Source: Geobacter sp.
GTDB lineage: Bacteria; Desulfobacterota; Desulfuromonadia; Geobacterales; Geobacteraceae
Assembly: GCA_003490025.1 (NCBI GenBank)
Contig: DNJC01000093.1
Coordinates: forward strand, 16,011 to 80,010
DNA length: 64,000 nt
Direction: 5' to 3'
Shown here: piece after piece, positions 52,323 through 62,504 of the stretch
Layout of the letters: the number at the start of each line of letters is the position of its first letter
Numbering within the stretch: position 1 is the first letter of the stretch
The notes under the pieces: generated by a model
What the model was told of the DNA's origin: nothing
Seen by the model: only the letters and a program-made list of their open reading frames with translations
The model's database searches: none
Made by a program: the position numbers and the translations under genes

Positions 52323-53490
52323 CGTGCCCGGCAGGTTTTCCGCTCCTCGGGGCGCCCATGTCGACCATTTTCCCGCCCCTGTCCAACCGGTACAGGTGAC
52401 CGCGCCAGCGCACGCGGTTTCCGGTCAGCGACAGCGCCCACACCCCGAACGACAGCGCGTCGCGCACCGGCAGCAGCCAGAGCCAGCGCGGCAGAAGCCG
52501 GTCCTTCAAAAAGGCGCGGCTGTAGATGGTCGCAACGACGGCGCGCACCAGGTAGAGCAGTGCCGCGGCCGCAATCCCCCCCGCTGAAAATCCCGATACC
52601 GCGAGAGCTGCGATCGCCGCCGGAAAGGGGAGCGTTATCCCCGAAGCGAAATACCCCCCCGGCCTGGAGACCCGCATGGTGCGCCCCCAGCGGAGCTGAC
52701 GCGCCATCACCTCGGCGACCGTCTCGCCGCCGTGCATGATGCTCTCGACGAAGAACGGGGAGAGCTCCAGCCGGTAACCCGCCCTGTGGATCATGTTGCC
52801 GAGTTGGTAGTCGTCGGCCAGGTAGTCGACCAGGGCGGGGAAGCCGCCGATGCGCTCCAGCGCGCTCCGCCGCAGCGCCATCGACGCCCCTAAAGCGAAG
52901 GTAAGCCCCTCAAGCCGCAGCGCCGACATGACGTTGGGCACCATTTCGCTGCAAAAGCCGAGCGCCTCTATGGCGCAGCCGCTCCCCCCGACGCCGGAAC
53001 TGCGGTAGAGCGAGGTGACGAGCCCGACTTCCGGGTCGGAGAAAGGAGCGCAGACCTCCCTGAGATAGGTCGATCCGACACGTATGTCGCTGTCGCAGAC
53101 GATGAGCAACGGGTACTTCGCCCTCGCGTGCGCGTGCATCAGGTTGCAGACCTTGTAGTTGGGGCCGTGGATGGAGCCGTCCACCACCAGCTCCAGATCC
53201 GCGGACGGAAACGCCTCCATCACCTTCCGGATGATCGGAATGACCGGGTCCGAAGGCGAGGCCACCGCGAAGACTATCTGGAACTGCGGGTAATCCTGGC
53301 GGCAGAACGAGGCGAAGTTCTCGAAGCTGTCGGCATCCACCCCTTTGACAGGTTTGAGGATGGAGACCGCAGGGGCGAAGTCGGGGAGAGCGGGTTTGCG
53401 CGCAAAGAAGCTGCGGCCGCAGTACAGCGTGAACGCGGCATAGCCGAGCGCGGGTGCGGTGACCAGGAATGGGAGGACCTGCTGGAGCAT
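52294..53490 (-). CDS. hpnI: Hopanoid glucosaminyl-type glycosyltransferase HpnI
   Basis: Family 2 glycosyltransferase like ceramide glucosyltransferase; HpnI adds the N-acetylglucosamine to bacteriohopanetetrol. 398 residues: N-terminal membrane helix, VSILKPVKGVDADSFENFAS, D-x-D-type ICDSDIRVGSTYL, QLRWGRTMR (Q/RxxRW-like) and two or three C-terminal membrane helices. The final residues, HVLPPPEGEG, come from the repeat. Follows the MnmM-like gene by 13 bases. Confidence 0.88.
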   Translation of the reverse strand: MLQQVLPFLVTAPALGYAAFTLYCGRSFFARKPALPDFAPAVSILKPVKGVDADSFENFASFCRQDYPQFQIVFAVASPSDPVIPIIRKVMEAFPSADLELVVDGSIHGPNYKVCNLMHAHARAKYPLLIVCDSDIRVGSTYLREVCAPFSDPEVGLVTSLYRSSGVGGSGCAIEALGFCSEMVPNVMSALRLEGLTFALGASMALRRSALERIGGFPALVDYLADDYQLGNMIHRAGYRLELSPFFVESIMHGGETVAEVMARQLRWGRTMRVSRPGGYFASGITLPFPAAIAALAVSGFSAGGIAAAALLYLVRAVVATIYSRAFLKDRLLPRWLWLLPVRDALSFGVWALSLTGNRVRWRGHLYRLDRGGKMVDMGAPRSGKPAGHVLPPPEGEG

Positions 53491-53503
53491 GATGATCCTT
53501 TTT

Positions 53504-54091
53504 TTACCTGACCCGCTCGACGAGCACCAGGTACGGGGCGGTGTCCGGGCGGTTCAGCTGCCGGCTGCGCCAGACGTTGTATTCCCTCGGGTCCAGCGAA
53601 GCCCCCCACCCTTCGACGGCAAAAGCCTCCTGCGGGCCGCCTTCGTGCCCCGTGTAGAGGGAGATGACGATGAGCCCGCCCTTTTTCAGGAGCGCGGCCG
53701 CCTGCGTCAGCGCCGAGACCGTCGTCTCGGGGGAGGTGACCAGGGAGCACTCGCCCCCCGGCAGGTATCCCAGGTTGAAGACCGCGGCGGCAAGTCCGGC
53801 GGGGACATGTTCCGACACCCTTTCGTGGCTGGTCTCGAAGAGTTCCACGTTTCCCGAGCGCCCTTCCCGTTCCAGGAGCGCCTTCGTGGCGGAGATGGCG
53901 CAAGGCTGGACGTCGAAGCCCCAGACCCGTCCCCCCTCCCCCACCAGTTCGGCGAGGAGCAGCGTGTCCAGGCCGTTGCCGCAGGTGGCGTCCAGCGCCA
54001 GGTCTCCCGGCTGCACCCTCTGTCTCAGGAAAAAATGGGACAGAGGCACCGCCCCCCGCAACGACTCATTTTTGGAACCCTTCTTATTCAT
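53504..54091 (-). CDS. YtqB/MnmM-like SAM-dependent methyltransferase
   Basis: 195 residues of the rRNA_methylase (PF06962) type: ALDATCGNGLDTLLLAELVG (SAM motif I), VWGFDVQPCAISATKALLE, AAVFNLGYLPGGECSLVTSP (catalytic-like NLGYLPG), and LIVISLYTGHEGGPQEAFAV. B. subtilis YtqB was shown to be the MnmM tRNA methyltransferase, so the same role is likely. ATG at 54091 with GGAAGGTGACGTG. It sits between hpnN and hpnI in one direction, although its role is not obviously linked to hopanoids. Confidence 0.8.
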   Translation of the reverse strand: MNKKGSKNESLRGAVPLSHFFLRQRVQPGDLALDATCGNGLDTLLLAELVGEGGRVWGFDVQPCAISATKALLEREGRSGNVELFETSHERVSEHVPAGLAAAVFNLGYLPGGECSLVTSPETTVSALTQAAALLKKGGLIVISLYTGHEGGPQEAFAVEGWGASLDPREYNVWRSRQLNRPDTAPYLVLVERVR

Positions 54092-54104
54092 CACGTCACC
54101 TTCC

Positions 54105-54320
54105 AAACCATTAGCCACAGAGAACATCTGAGGAAAGGCCAAAACCAAAACCATTGGCCACGGAGAACATCTGAGAATGTCTGAGACCGGCAGTAAACCT
54201 GAGTCCTAAAGGTTAAGGCCTTAAACTTTCTGAAGATGTTGCCTTCTCCGATTTTCTCTGTGGCAAACTGGTTGGCCGTTTCTCAGATTTCCTCAGATTT
54301 TCTCCGTGCCAACGGTTTGG
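54105..54320. repeat. Repeated GGCCACGGAGAA-type arms at the end of hpnN
   Basis: Two left-oriented copies (near 54,111 and 54,152: CCACAGAGAACATCTGAG, CCACGGAGAACATCTGAG) face two right-oriented copies (near 54,246 and 54,290: GATTTTCTCTGTGGC, CAGATTTTCTCCGTGCC). The last one runs into the hpnN frame and supplies its C-terminal residues. Confidence 0.8.
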
Positions 54321-57004
54321 CCGTTCCGGCTTTTCTCGGATTTTCCCGCCAGCGTCAGCACTGCCGGCAGGGTGATCATGAATGCGATCTGGCACGCGAC
54401 CATCCCCAGCGACATCACGACGCCGATGCTGAATACCCCCTGGTGCCGCGCCACCATCAAGGCGCCGAAGCTGGCCATGATGGTAAGCGTGTTCAGGAAC
54501 ACCCCGACCCCGGTGCTGCTCGTCACCACGGAGGCGGCACTCCCCTCCTCCCGCCGGAAGCGGTTGATGATGTAGATCCCGGAGTCGACCGCTATCCCGA
54601 GGATGAGCGGCATCACGATGATGTTGGCTGAGTTGAAGCTGATGCCGAAAAGCCACATGCCGGAAACCATGAACAGGACACCGACGGCAAGCGGTATCAA
54701 CCCGATGGCCGTGTACTTCACGCTCCGAAAGGCGATGAGCAGAATCACCACGATGGCGGCAAAGGCGTACATGAACGCGCGCCGGTAGGCGTCGCGCATG
54801 ATGGTCATCGACTCGTAGACCATGACCGGCTGCCCCGTCGCATGGGCATCCACGCGCCGAACGTCGTCCAGGAACGCCTTCAGCGGCTCCAGGTTGAAGA
54901 TCTCAGCCTTGGGTGCTACCTGCAGCATGAGCTTTCCGCTCTTCCCCACGAAACGGGAGCGGAGTTCCTGCGGGATGTCGGCCTCGCTCACCGGCTGCGC
55001 GTCCAGGCTCTGCTTCAAGAGTTCGATCTTCCGGGGCAGCTCCTTGAACATCCCCCCCTGGAAATCGTGCAGCATCCCCACGGCGTTGCGGTCCTTCTCC
55101 TTTTCCAGCTCGCCGAAGAAGCGATCCAGGGTCGTCACGAAGGCCGCCGCCTGTTTCGCCTCCGGGCGCCGCTCCCGTTCCAGCTTCTCCTTCAGCTTGA
55201 CGGAGGCGTTGCGGAAGTTCTCGAAGACGGTGGGGAGCTCCATGAGCGAGAGATCCTCCTCGTACTTCGCCGGCTTCACGTCTGCCAGTTCCTTCCTGAT
55301 CGAGGCAAGCTGCGCCAGCTTCTCCTGCTGCCGGTCCGGGACCAGGGTATCGATGCTCACCACGTGATCGACCGTCGGCAGCGCCTCGAGGGCGGCCGTC
55401 TTGGCCTTGGCCTCGGCGGTCGAATCGGCGGTCACCACGACGAAATAGCCGCTGTTCTCCTTGCTCCTCATGAGCCTGTAGGCGTAGTCAACCGACTCCA
55501 GCCCCTCTGCCTGCAGGTTCATCAGGTTGTAGTCGAACGAGATGCGGGAAAGGGGATAGAGGGATGCGACGCAGCAGATCACGGTCCCCGCGATGACCAC
55601 CCTGGGATGCCCGAAAAGGACCCTGGATATGCCGGACGCCTTTTCGGTGCCGGACCCCTTGCCGGAGGTAAGCGGCCTGTTCACGCCGTACGGCTTGCGG
55701 CGCCGGGCCAGCAGCACGAGCATGGCGGGAAGGACCGTGAAGGTGACCGCCACGCAGATAGCCACCCCGCCGGCGGCGATGATACCGAGCTCGGCTATCC
55801 CCTTGAAGTCGGTGAAGATGAAGGTCAGGAAGGCTGCGGCGACGGTCGCCGCAGCCATCACGATGGCCCAGACGTTCCTGGTGAGTCCCGTCTCGATCGC
55901 CTCCATCTGCCCGCTCCCAAGCTTCAACTCCTCCTGGTAGCGGAGCACGACCTGGATCCCGTACTCGATCCCTATCCCGATCAGCATGACGGCAAAGACC
56001 ATGGAGAGTATGTTCAGATGGCCGACCGCGAGCGTGGCGAAACCGAAGGAGAGCGAGATGGCGACGAGCAGCGACACCATCGCTGCGATGACGTTGAGCA
56101 CCCCGCGGAACGCCAGCAGCAGGAGGATCACGGTAAGCACCAGCGAGACGGCGGTGGCAAGCGCTATGTCCTTCTGGCTGGTCGCCATCTCCTCGTTTTC
56201 CAGCACCGGAGTGCCGGTGAGGCCTACCGTGACACCCTTGAACTCCGGCAGCGCCTTCAGCCTGGCCACCTCGGAGCGGATTGCGGCGACGGCCTTGCCG
56301 GCGGGGACGAATCCTTCCATGTCCTGCACCGGAAGCGCGGTCAGAATCTGCTGCCTCCCCGCCTTCGCGAACGAGGAGTCGGAACTCATGAAGACGGATT
56401 CCATCGACGGCGGTGCGCCCTTCCCCCCTGCGAAACTCTTGAAGCCGGCTCCCAGCTTGTCCTGCATGAAGAGTATGCCGGGGAGTCGGGACTCGTCTCC
56501 GGCCAGGCAGCTGTCGATGCCGCGGGTGAGATGGGTGAACAGCGTCTGCACGGAGGGGGAGGCTGAAAGCTCCTTCAGCACCGGTGCGGCGAGGGAGAGG
56601 TTCCGGTGCATCTCCTTTATGTCGTCCAGCGGCATGAAGAGAAGCCCGTTCCTCTGGAAGAAGGGAAGCGCGTAGGGGTAGAAGACGTCCGAGAAGAGGT
56701 CCTTTCTCTTCGCGAGTTGGTCGTGCAGACGGCTTCCGAAGGCCCCCACCCGTTCCGCATCGGCTCCCTCGATGACGACGGCGATATCCTCCATGTCGCC
56801 GAACTCGGCGCGAAAGGCGCGGAAGTCGCGGTTGAAAGAGGTATTGCGCGGCATCAGGTCATCCCTGCCGGTCAGAAACTCCATCCGCTGCGACGTGTAC
56901 CACAACGACAGCGCCGACAACAACAGGGCAAGGACCAGCACCAGCCACGGTTGACGTGCAGCGAGGGAGAACAGGGGACTGTCGGTTTTCGCCGATCTTT
57001 GCAT
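54293..57004 (-). CDS. hpnN: Hopanoid transporter HpnN, MMPL/RND family
   Basis: 903 residues, RND fold with about twelve membrane helices in two halves, each with a large periplasmic loop. TM1 WLVLVLALLLSALSLWYTS; then FAVMLIGIGIEYGIQVVLRY and the equivalent VMPLILGIAVDSGIYIINRF in the second half. HpnN moves hopanoids to the outer membrane. ATG at 57004 with AAGAGGTGCC. The last residues (EKSRNGQTVGTEKI) come from a repeat arm. Divergent from shc. Confidence 0.9.
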   Translation of the reverse strand: MQRSAKTDSPLFSLAARQPWLVLVLALLLSALSLWYTSQRMEFLTGRDDLMPRNTSFNRDFRAFRAEFGDMEDIAVVIEGADAERVGAFGSRLHDQLAKRKDLFSDVFYPYALPFFQRNGLLFMPLDDIKEMHRNLSLAAPVLKELSASPSVQTLFTHLTRGIDSCLAGDESRLPGILFMQDKLGAGFKSFAGGKGAPPSMESVFMSSDSSFAKAGRQQILTALPVQDMEGFVPAGKAVAAIRSEVARLKALPEFKGVTVGLTGTPVLENEEMATSQKDIALATAVSLVLTVILLLLAFRGVLNVIAAMVSLLVAISLSFGFATLAVGHLNILSMVFAVMLIGIGIEYGIQVVLRYQEELKLGSGQMEAIETGLTRNVWAIVMAAATVAAAFLTFIFTDFKGIAELGIIAAGGVAICVAVTFTVLPAMLVLLARRRKPYGVNRPLTSGKGSGTEKASGISRVLFGHPRVVIAGTVICCVASLYPLSRISFDYNLMNLQAEGLESVDYAYRLMRSKENSGYFVVVTADSTAEAKAKTAALEALPTVDHVVSIDTLVPDRQQEKLAQLASIRKELADVKPAKYEEDLSLMELPTVFENFRNASVKLKEKLERERRPEAKQAAAFVTTLDRFFGELEKEKDRNAVGMLHDFQGGMFKELPRKIELLKQSLDAQPVSEADIPQELRSRFVGKSGKLMLQVAPKAEIFNLEPLKAFLDDVRRVDAHATGQPVMVYESMTIMRDAYRRAFMYAFAAIVVILLIAFRSVKYTAIGLIPLAVGVLFMVSGMWLFGISFNSANIIVMPLILGIAVDSGIYIINRFRREEGSAASVVTSSTGVGVFLNTLTIMASFGALMVARHQGVFSIGVVMSLGMVACQIAFMITLPAVLTLAGKSEKSRNGQTVGTEKI

Positions 57005-57169
57005 GGCACCTCTTACATTTTTGCAATAAAACTTTACGCGCTGCAACCTAGCATACCCGAGCGGGACAAATCAACAGCCCGCAACAAGGTATTGTTTTAA
57101 TTAGCTAAAAAATTTTCAGACGGGAAAAAACAGTGTACCTTTTATCCAAATCGTGTTAACTTTCGCGAC

Positions 57170-57197
57170 TTGTAACCGTTAGGAAAGAAGCTACACT
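57170..57197 (+). promoter_or_regulatory. Possible promoter for shc
   Basis: TTGTAA (57170-57175), 16-base spacer, TACACT (57192-57197), 39 bases before the start codon. Confidence 0.4.
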
Positions 57198-57235
57198 GGA
57201 TTAATCTGCGCCAATCTTCCCAAAAGGAGTATGTG

Positions 57236-59278
57236 GTGACCTCCCCCTTCAAGCACCCCATATCACACGCACTCACCTCCTTTAACGGCACCGCTGCCGA
57301 GCTGGGCAGTGGCGCCGAGCAAAAGGGTGGGGCGAAGGTGCACCATCTCCCGGCCTCTATCTGGAAGAGGAAAACAGGGAAGGCGAAGAGTCCGCTTGAC
57401 CTCGCCATAGAAGGAAGCAGGGACTTCTTCTTCAAGGAGCAGCTTCCGAGAGGTTATTGGTGGGCGGAGCTTGAATCCAATGTCACCATAACGGCCGAAT
57501 ACATCATGCTGTTCCATTTCCTTGGGCTGGTTGACTGTGAGCGCCAGCGCAAGATGGCTAACTATCTCATCTCCAAGCAGACAGAGGAAGGGTCCTGGAC
57601 CATCTACCACGGCGGCCCGGGGGATCTGTCCACGACGGTGGAAGCCTATTTCGCGCTGAAACTCGCCGGATACCGGGCGGACCACCCCGCCCTTACTAAG
57701 GCCCGCGCCTTCGTGCTGCAGCGGGGCGGCGTCATCAAGACCCGCGTCTTCACCAAGATATTCCTGGCACTTTTCGGGGAATTCGCCTGGTTCGGCGTGC
57801 CGAGCATGCCGGTGGAACTCACCCTCCTCCCCAACTGGGCCTACTTCAACATGTACGAGTTCTCCAGCTGGGCGCGGGCGACCATCATCCCCCTTTCCAT
57901 CGTGATGACCTCCCGCCCGGTGCGCAGGATCCCGCCGGAGGCGGGGGTGAAGGAGCTGTTCACCCGTCCCCCCCGCCCCACCGACTACACCTTCACCAAG
58001 GAGGACGGGATCCTCACCTGGAAGAACTTCTTCATAGGCGCGGATCACCTGCTGAAGCTGTACGAGAGAAGCCCGATCCGTCCCTTCAAGAAGAAGGCGC
58101 TCGCCGAGGCGGAGAAGTGGGTGCTGGAGCACCAGGAGACGACCGGCGACTGGGGGGGCATCCAGCCCGCCATGCTGAACGCGATACTGGCGCTGAGCAC
58201 CCTGGGGTACTCCAACGAGCACCCGGCAATGTCGCAGGGGCTCAAGGCGATGGCCAACTTCTGCATCGAGACCGACGAGCAGCTGGTGCTGCAGTCGTGC
58301 ATCTCTCCGGTCTGGGACACGGCGCTCGCCCTGAAGGCGCTCTGCGACGCCGGGGTGCCGCCGGACCATCCCTCGCTGGTCAAGGGGGCACACTGGCTCC
58401 TGGAGAAGGAAGTGAGGAAGCCCGGGGACTGGCGCATAAAATCGCCCGACCTGGAGCCGGGGGGGTGGGCCTTCGAGTTCCTGAACGACTGGTATCCCGA
58501 CGTGGACGACTCCGGATTCGTCATGATCGCGCTGAAGGGTGTCCAGTTGAAGGACAAAAAGGCGCTGAACGCGGCCGTGAAAAGGGGGATCAACTGGTGC
58601 CTCGGGATGCAGAGCAAGAACGGCGGCTGGGGCGCCTTCGACAAGGACAACACCAAGTACCTGCTGAACAAGATCCCCTTCGCGGACCTGGAGGCGCTGA
58701 TCGATCCTCCCACGGCGGACCTGACCGGAAGGATGCTGGAGCTGATGGGGACCTTCGGCTACGCCAGGACCTTCCCGGCGGCGCTGCGCGCCATCGACTT
58801 CCTGAAGAAGACCCAGGAACCGGAGGGGCCGTGGTGGGGGCGCTGGGGGGTCAACTACCTCTACGGCACCTGGTCCGTTCTCTGCGGCCTCTCGGCGATA
58901 GGGGAGGAGATGAACCAGCCGTACATAAGGAAGGCGGTCGACTGGATCAAGTCCCGCCAGAACATAGACGGCGGCTGGGGGGAGACCTGCGAGTCGTACC
59001 ACGACCGGAACCTGGCCGGGATCGGCGAGAGCACCGCGTCCCAGACGGGGTGGGCGCTTCTGGCCCTTCTGGCGGCGGGCGAGGTGCATTCGGCCACGGT
59101 GGTGCGCGGCATCCAGCACCTGATCTCCACCCAGAAGCGCGACGGCACCTGGGACGAGACGCAGTACACCGGGACGGGGTTCCCCAAGTTCTTCATGATC
59201 AAGTACCACATCTACCGCAACTGTTTCCCGCTCATGGCGCTCGGTAGCTACCGGAACCTGACGGCGGAACAGGCGTGA
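57236..59278 (+). CDS. shc: Squalene-hopene cyclase
   Basis: Cyclises squalene to hopene on the membrane. About 680 residues, alpha-alpha barrels: the catalytic Asp motif DVDDSGF (DXDD), several QW repeats (EEGSWTIYHGG, QSKNGGWGAFD, QNIDGGWGETCESYHD, QKRDGTW), and FEFLNDWYPDVDDSG. GTG start; two adjacent GTG codons (57233, 57236) are open and AAAAGGAGT fits 57236 better; an ATG at 57231 is out of frame. Followed by hpnA 13 bases later. Confidence 0.95.
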   Translation: MTSPFKHPISHALTSFNGTAAELGSGAEQKGGAKVHHLPASIWKRKTGKAKSPLDLAIEGSRDFFFKEQLPRGYWWAELESNVTITAEYIMLFHFLGLVDCERQRKMANYLISKQTEEGSWTIYHGGPGDLSTTVEAYFALKLAGYRADHPALTKARAFVLQRGGVIKTRVFTKIFLALFGEFAWFGVPSMPVELTLLPNWAYFNMYEFSSWARATIIPLSIVMTSRPVRRIPPEAGVKELFTRPPRPTDYTFTKEDGILTWKNFFIGADHLLKLYERSPIRPFKKKALAEAEKWVLEHQETTGDWGGIQPAMLNAILALSTLGYSNEHPAMSQGLKAMANFCIETDEQLVLQSCISPVWDTALALKALCDAGVPPDHPSLVKGAHWLLEKEVRKPGDWRIKSPDLEPGGWAFEFLNDWYPDVDDSGFVMIALKGVQLKDKKALNAAVKRGINWCLGMQSKNGGWGAFDKDNTKYLLNKIPFADLEALIDPPTADLTGRMLELMGTFGYARTFPAALRAIDFLKKTQEPEGPWWGRWGVNYLYGTWSVLCGLSAIGEEMNQPYIRKAVDWIKSRQNIDGGWGETCESYHDRNLAGIGESTASQTGWALLALLAAGEVHSATVVRGIQHLISTQKRDGTWDETQYTGTGFPKFFMIKYHIYRNCFPLMALGSYRNLTAEQA

Positions 59279-59291
59279 CGGGAGCCGGGGG

Positions 59292-60278
59292 ATGAAGGCA
59301 TTCGTCACCGGCGCGACCGGATTCATAGGCGCGAGCATCGTGCGGGAGCTTTTGAAGGACGGCTGCGAGGTGCGGGTCCTGGCGCGCCGCGGCTCGGACC
59401 GGCGCAACCTGGCAGGGCTGGAGATAGAGGTACGGGAGGGGGATCTCGGCGACCGTGACGAGTTGGTGAAGGCGCTCTCCGGCTGCGACACCCTGTTCCA
59501 CGCGGCAGCCGACTACCGGCTCTGGACGCGCGTCCCCGAGACCATGTACGAGGTCAACGTCAAAGGGACCCGGAACATCCTCTCCGCGGCGCTTGCGGCA
59601 GGGCTGGAGAAAGTGGTATACACCAGCAGCGTCGGAACGCTTGGAAATCCGGGGGATGGCAGGCCGGGGACCGAGACGACGCCCGTCGATTTCAGCCAGA
59701 TGGCGGGGGACTACAAGAAGAGCAAGTTCCTGGCGGAGCGCGCCGCCGAATCCTTCATCGAGAAGGGGTTGCCGCTGGTGATCGTGAACCCGTCCACGCC
59801 GGTGGGACCGATGGACGTGAAGCCTACGCCGACCGGGAAGATCATCGTCGATTTCCTGAACGGCAAGATGCCCGCCTATCTGGACACGGGCCTCAACCTG
59901 ATCGATGTCGAGGCGTGTGCTCGGGGGCACGTGCTGGCGGCCCGGAAGGGGAGTATCGGCGAGAAGTACATCCTCGGCAACCGGAACCTGACCCTGGCCG
60001 AGATCTTCGAAAAACTCTCGAAGATAACCGGGCTCAAGGCCCCCAAGGTGAGGCTCCCCTACTACCCGATACTGATGGCCGCCTATGCCAACCATGCCTT
60101 GTCCGCGGTCACCGGTCGCGAGCCCCTGATACCGCTGGCCGGGGTGCAGATGGCGGCCAAGTACATGTACTTCGACACGTCCAAAGCCGTAAGGGAACTG
60201 GGGCTGCCGCACATGCCCATAGAGGGAGCGCTGGAGAGAGCCGTCGACTGGTTCCGCGGCAACGGCTACGCCAGATGA
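59292..60278 (+). CDS. hpnA: Hopanoid-associated sugar epimerase HpnA
   Basis: 328-residue extended SDR: KAFVTGATGFIGASIVRELL, FHAAADYRLW, VYTSSVGTLG, and DYKKSKFLAE with the Tyr-Lys pair; the NPSTPVGPMDVKPTPTGKII block is the HpnA hallmark. Sugar or side-chain substrate not firmly known. Overlaps transcriptionally with shc. Confidence 0.92.
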   Translation: MKAFVTGATGFIGASIVRELLKDGCEVRVLARRGSDRRNLAGLEIEVREGDLGDRDELVKALSGCDTLFHAAADYRLWTRVPETMYEVNVKGTRNILSAALAAGLEKVVYTSSVGTLGNPGDGRPGTETTPVDFSQMAGDYKKSKFLAERAAESFIEKGLPLVIVNPSTPVGPMDVKPTPTGKIIVDFLNGKMPAYLDTGLNLIDVEACARGHVLAARKGSIGEKYILGNRNLTLAEIFEKLSKITGLKAPKVRLPYYPILMAAYANHALSAVTGREPLIPLAGVQMAAKYMYFDTSKAVRELGLPHMPIEGALERAVDWFRGNGYAR

Positions 60279-60293
60279 GTCCAAAAGCGTGAG

Positions 60294-60535
60294 TCAAAAC
60301 CATTGGCCACGGAGAAAATCTGAGAAATTCGGAGAAGGCAAAACCACACCGAGAGTTTAAAGGCAAAACCCTTTATTCAGATTTTCTCCGTGGCCACAGG
60401 TTGTGGGTTTGGTTGGTTTACCCTTTAAGGGTTTCTCAGATGTGCTCAGATTTTCTCCGTGGCAAACGGTTCTAGGTTTTGTTTTTTCTCAGATTTTCTC
60501 CGTGGCCAAAGGTTTTAGGTTTCAGGATTTTGAAT
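60294..60535. repeat. Four GGCCACGGAGAA-type repeat arms ahead of dxs
   Basis: One copy in left orientation (AACCATTGGCCACGGAGAAA at 60,297) faces three in right orientation (GATTTTCTCCGTGGCCACAG at 60,380, ...GGCAAACGG at 60,451, ...GGCCAAAGG at 60,491). The last ends about 60 bases before dxs. No gene in the 291-base gap. Confidence 0.85.
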
Positions 60536-60569
60536 TTGTTTGTATCATTACGGGTTCTCAAGGAGATCC

Positions 60570-62477
60570 ATGTACAAACTGCTAAATAAAATCAACGGTC
60601 CGCACGACCTGAAGGCGCTTGCCCCCGAGGAACTGATCCCTCTCGCCGACGAGATGCGCGCGTTCCTGCTGGAAACCGTGGCGAAGACCGGCGGCCACCT
60701 AGCCTCCAACCTCGGCTCCGTCGAACTCAGCATCGCGCTGCACTACTGCTTCGACTCCCCGAGCGACAAGATCATCTGGGACGTCGGCCACCAGGCCTAC
60801 ACCCACAAGATCCTGACCGGACGCCGCGAGAGCTTCCACACGCAGCGCTGCTACAAGGGGATCAGCGGTTTTCCCAAGCGCTCCGAATCCCCCCACGACG
60901 CCTTCGGTGTGGGGCACTCCTCCACCTCCATCTCGGCCGGGCTCGGCATGGCGGTCGCCCATGGCCTCAACGACGACCAGTCGCGGGTGATATCGGTCAT
61001 AGGCGACGGCTCGCTCACCGGCGGGATGGCCTTCGAGGCCCTGAACCAGGCGGGCCACCTCAGGAAGAACCTGATCGTGGTCCTGAACGACAACGAGATG
61101 TCCATCTCCAAGAACGTCGGCGCCCTCTCCTCCTTCATCTCCCGCAAGATGACCGGCGGGTACTACCGGAGCCTGAAGAAGGAGATGGAGGGGCTGATCG
61201 CCAACATCCCGGCCATCGGCGGGAACATCCTCCACTTCGCCAAGAAGGCGGAGAACTCGCTGAAAGGCTTCCTGACACCGGGCACCCTCTTCGAGGCGCT
61301 CGGCTTCGAATACGTCGGCCCCATCGCCGGGCACGACCTCCCGGTCCTTCTCGGGGTGCTGGAAAACGTGAAGCAGCTCGAGGGACCGATCCTTCTGCAC
61401 GTGATGACCAAGAAGGGAAAAGGTTATCCTCCCGCAGAGAGCATGCCGGACAAGTTCCACGGCGTCGCCCCGAGCAAGCCGGCAAGCGCCTCGCCGACCA
61501 AACAGCCGCCCCCCTCCTACACCACCGTGTTCGGGGAAACCATGGTGAAGCTCGGCACGGAGGACCCGAAGATAGTGGCGATCACGGCCGCCATGCCGGA
61601 CGGCACCGGGCTCACCCCGTTCGCGGAGAGGTTCCCGGAGCGCTTCTTCGACGTCGGCATCGCCGAGCAGCACGGGCTCACCTTCGCGGCGGGGCTGGCA
61701 GTCGAGGGATTCCGGCCGGTGGCCGCCATCTACTCCACGTTCACCCAGCGCGCCTACGACCAGGTGTTCCACGACATCTGCCTGCAGAAGCTCCCGGTCA
61801 CCCTTGCCCTCGACCGCGCCGGGCTGGTTGGCGACGACGGGCCGACCCACCACGGCGCCTTCGACATCTCATACCTGCGCCACCTCCCGGAACTGACCGT
61901 GATGGCGCCCAAGGACGAGAACGAGCTGCAGCACATGCTGAAGACCGCCATCTACTCCGGCCGCCCCATCTCGGTGCGCTACCCGCGCGGCGCAGGCTAC
62001 GGCATCCCGCTGGACGCCGAGCTGAAACAGCTGGAGATAGGCAAGGGGGAAATCCTCGTGGAGGGGAACGACCTGACCCTGGTGGCGGTAGGCTCCACCG
62101 TCTACCCCGCGCTGGAAGCAGCGGCTCTCCTGAAGCAGAAGGGGATCTTCGCCTCGGTGGTGAACGCGAGGTTCATCAAGCCGATAGACAGCGCGCTGAT
62201 CCTGTCGCAGGCGCGCCGGACCGGCTGCATCGTCACGGTGGAGGAGAACGCCCTTCTGGGCGGTTTCGGCAGCGCGGTCCTGGAGGTCCTCTCCGATGCG
62301 GGAATGGCCGGGGTGCGCGTGAAGCGGATCGGGCTTCCCGACCAGTTCATCGAGCAGGGAAGCCAGAGCCAGCTCCGTGCCGACCTCGGTCTTGACGGCG
62401 CCGGCATTGCCGCAACCTGCGAGACCTTCTTGACCAGCCGGAGCGGCCTCGCCCCGCAACTCACCGTGGTAAAGTAA
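60570..62477 (+). CDS. dxs: 1-deoxy-D-xylulose-5-phosphate synthase
   Basis: First step of the MEP isoprenoid pathway, TPP enzyme. 635 residues: [39 protein letters not shown] site [20 protein letters not shown] with [28 protein letters not shown], and the transketolase C-domain with [17 protein letters not shown] at 60570 with AAGGAGATCC. In the hopanoid cluster it would boost precursor supply. Confidence 0.96.
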   Translation: MYKLLNKINGPHDLKALAPEELIPLADEMRAFLLETVAKTGGHLASNLGSVELSIALHYCFDSPSDKIIWDVGHQAYTHKILTGRRESFHTQRCYKGISGFPKRSESPHDAFGVGHSSTSISAGLGMAVAHGLNDDQSRVISVIGDGSLTGGMAFEALNQAGHLRKNLIVVLNDNEMSISKNVGALSSFISRKMTGGYYRSLKKEMEGLIANIPAIGGNILHFAKKAENSLKGFLTPGTLFEALGFEYVGPIAGHDLPVLLGVLENVKQLEGPILLHVMTKKGKGYPPAESMPDKFHGVAPSKPASASPTKQPPPSYTTVFGETMVKLGTEDPKIVAITAAMPDGTGLTPFAERFPERFFDVGIAEQHGLTFAAGLAVEGFRPVAAIYSTFTQRAYDQVFHDICLQKLPVTLALDRAGLVGDDGPTHHGAFDISYLRHLPELTVMAPKDENELQHMLKTAIYSGRPISVRYPRGAGYGIPLDAELKQLEIGKGEILVEGNDLTLVAVGSTVYPALEAAALLKQKGIFASVVNARFIKPIDSALILSQARRTGCIVTVEENALLGGFGSAVLEVLSDAGMAGVRVKRIGLPDQFIEQGSQSQLRADLGLDGAGIAATCETFLTSRSGLAPQLTVVK

Positions 62478-62504
62478 CTCCCGCCGCCGCTCACCCCGAC
62501 AGCA

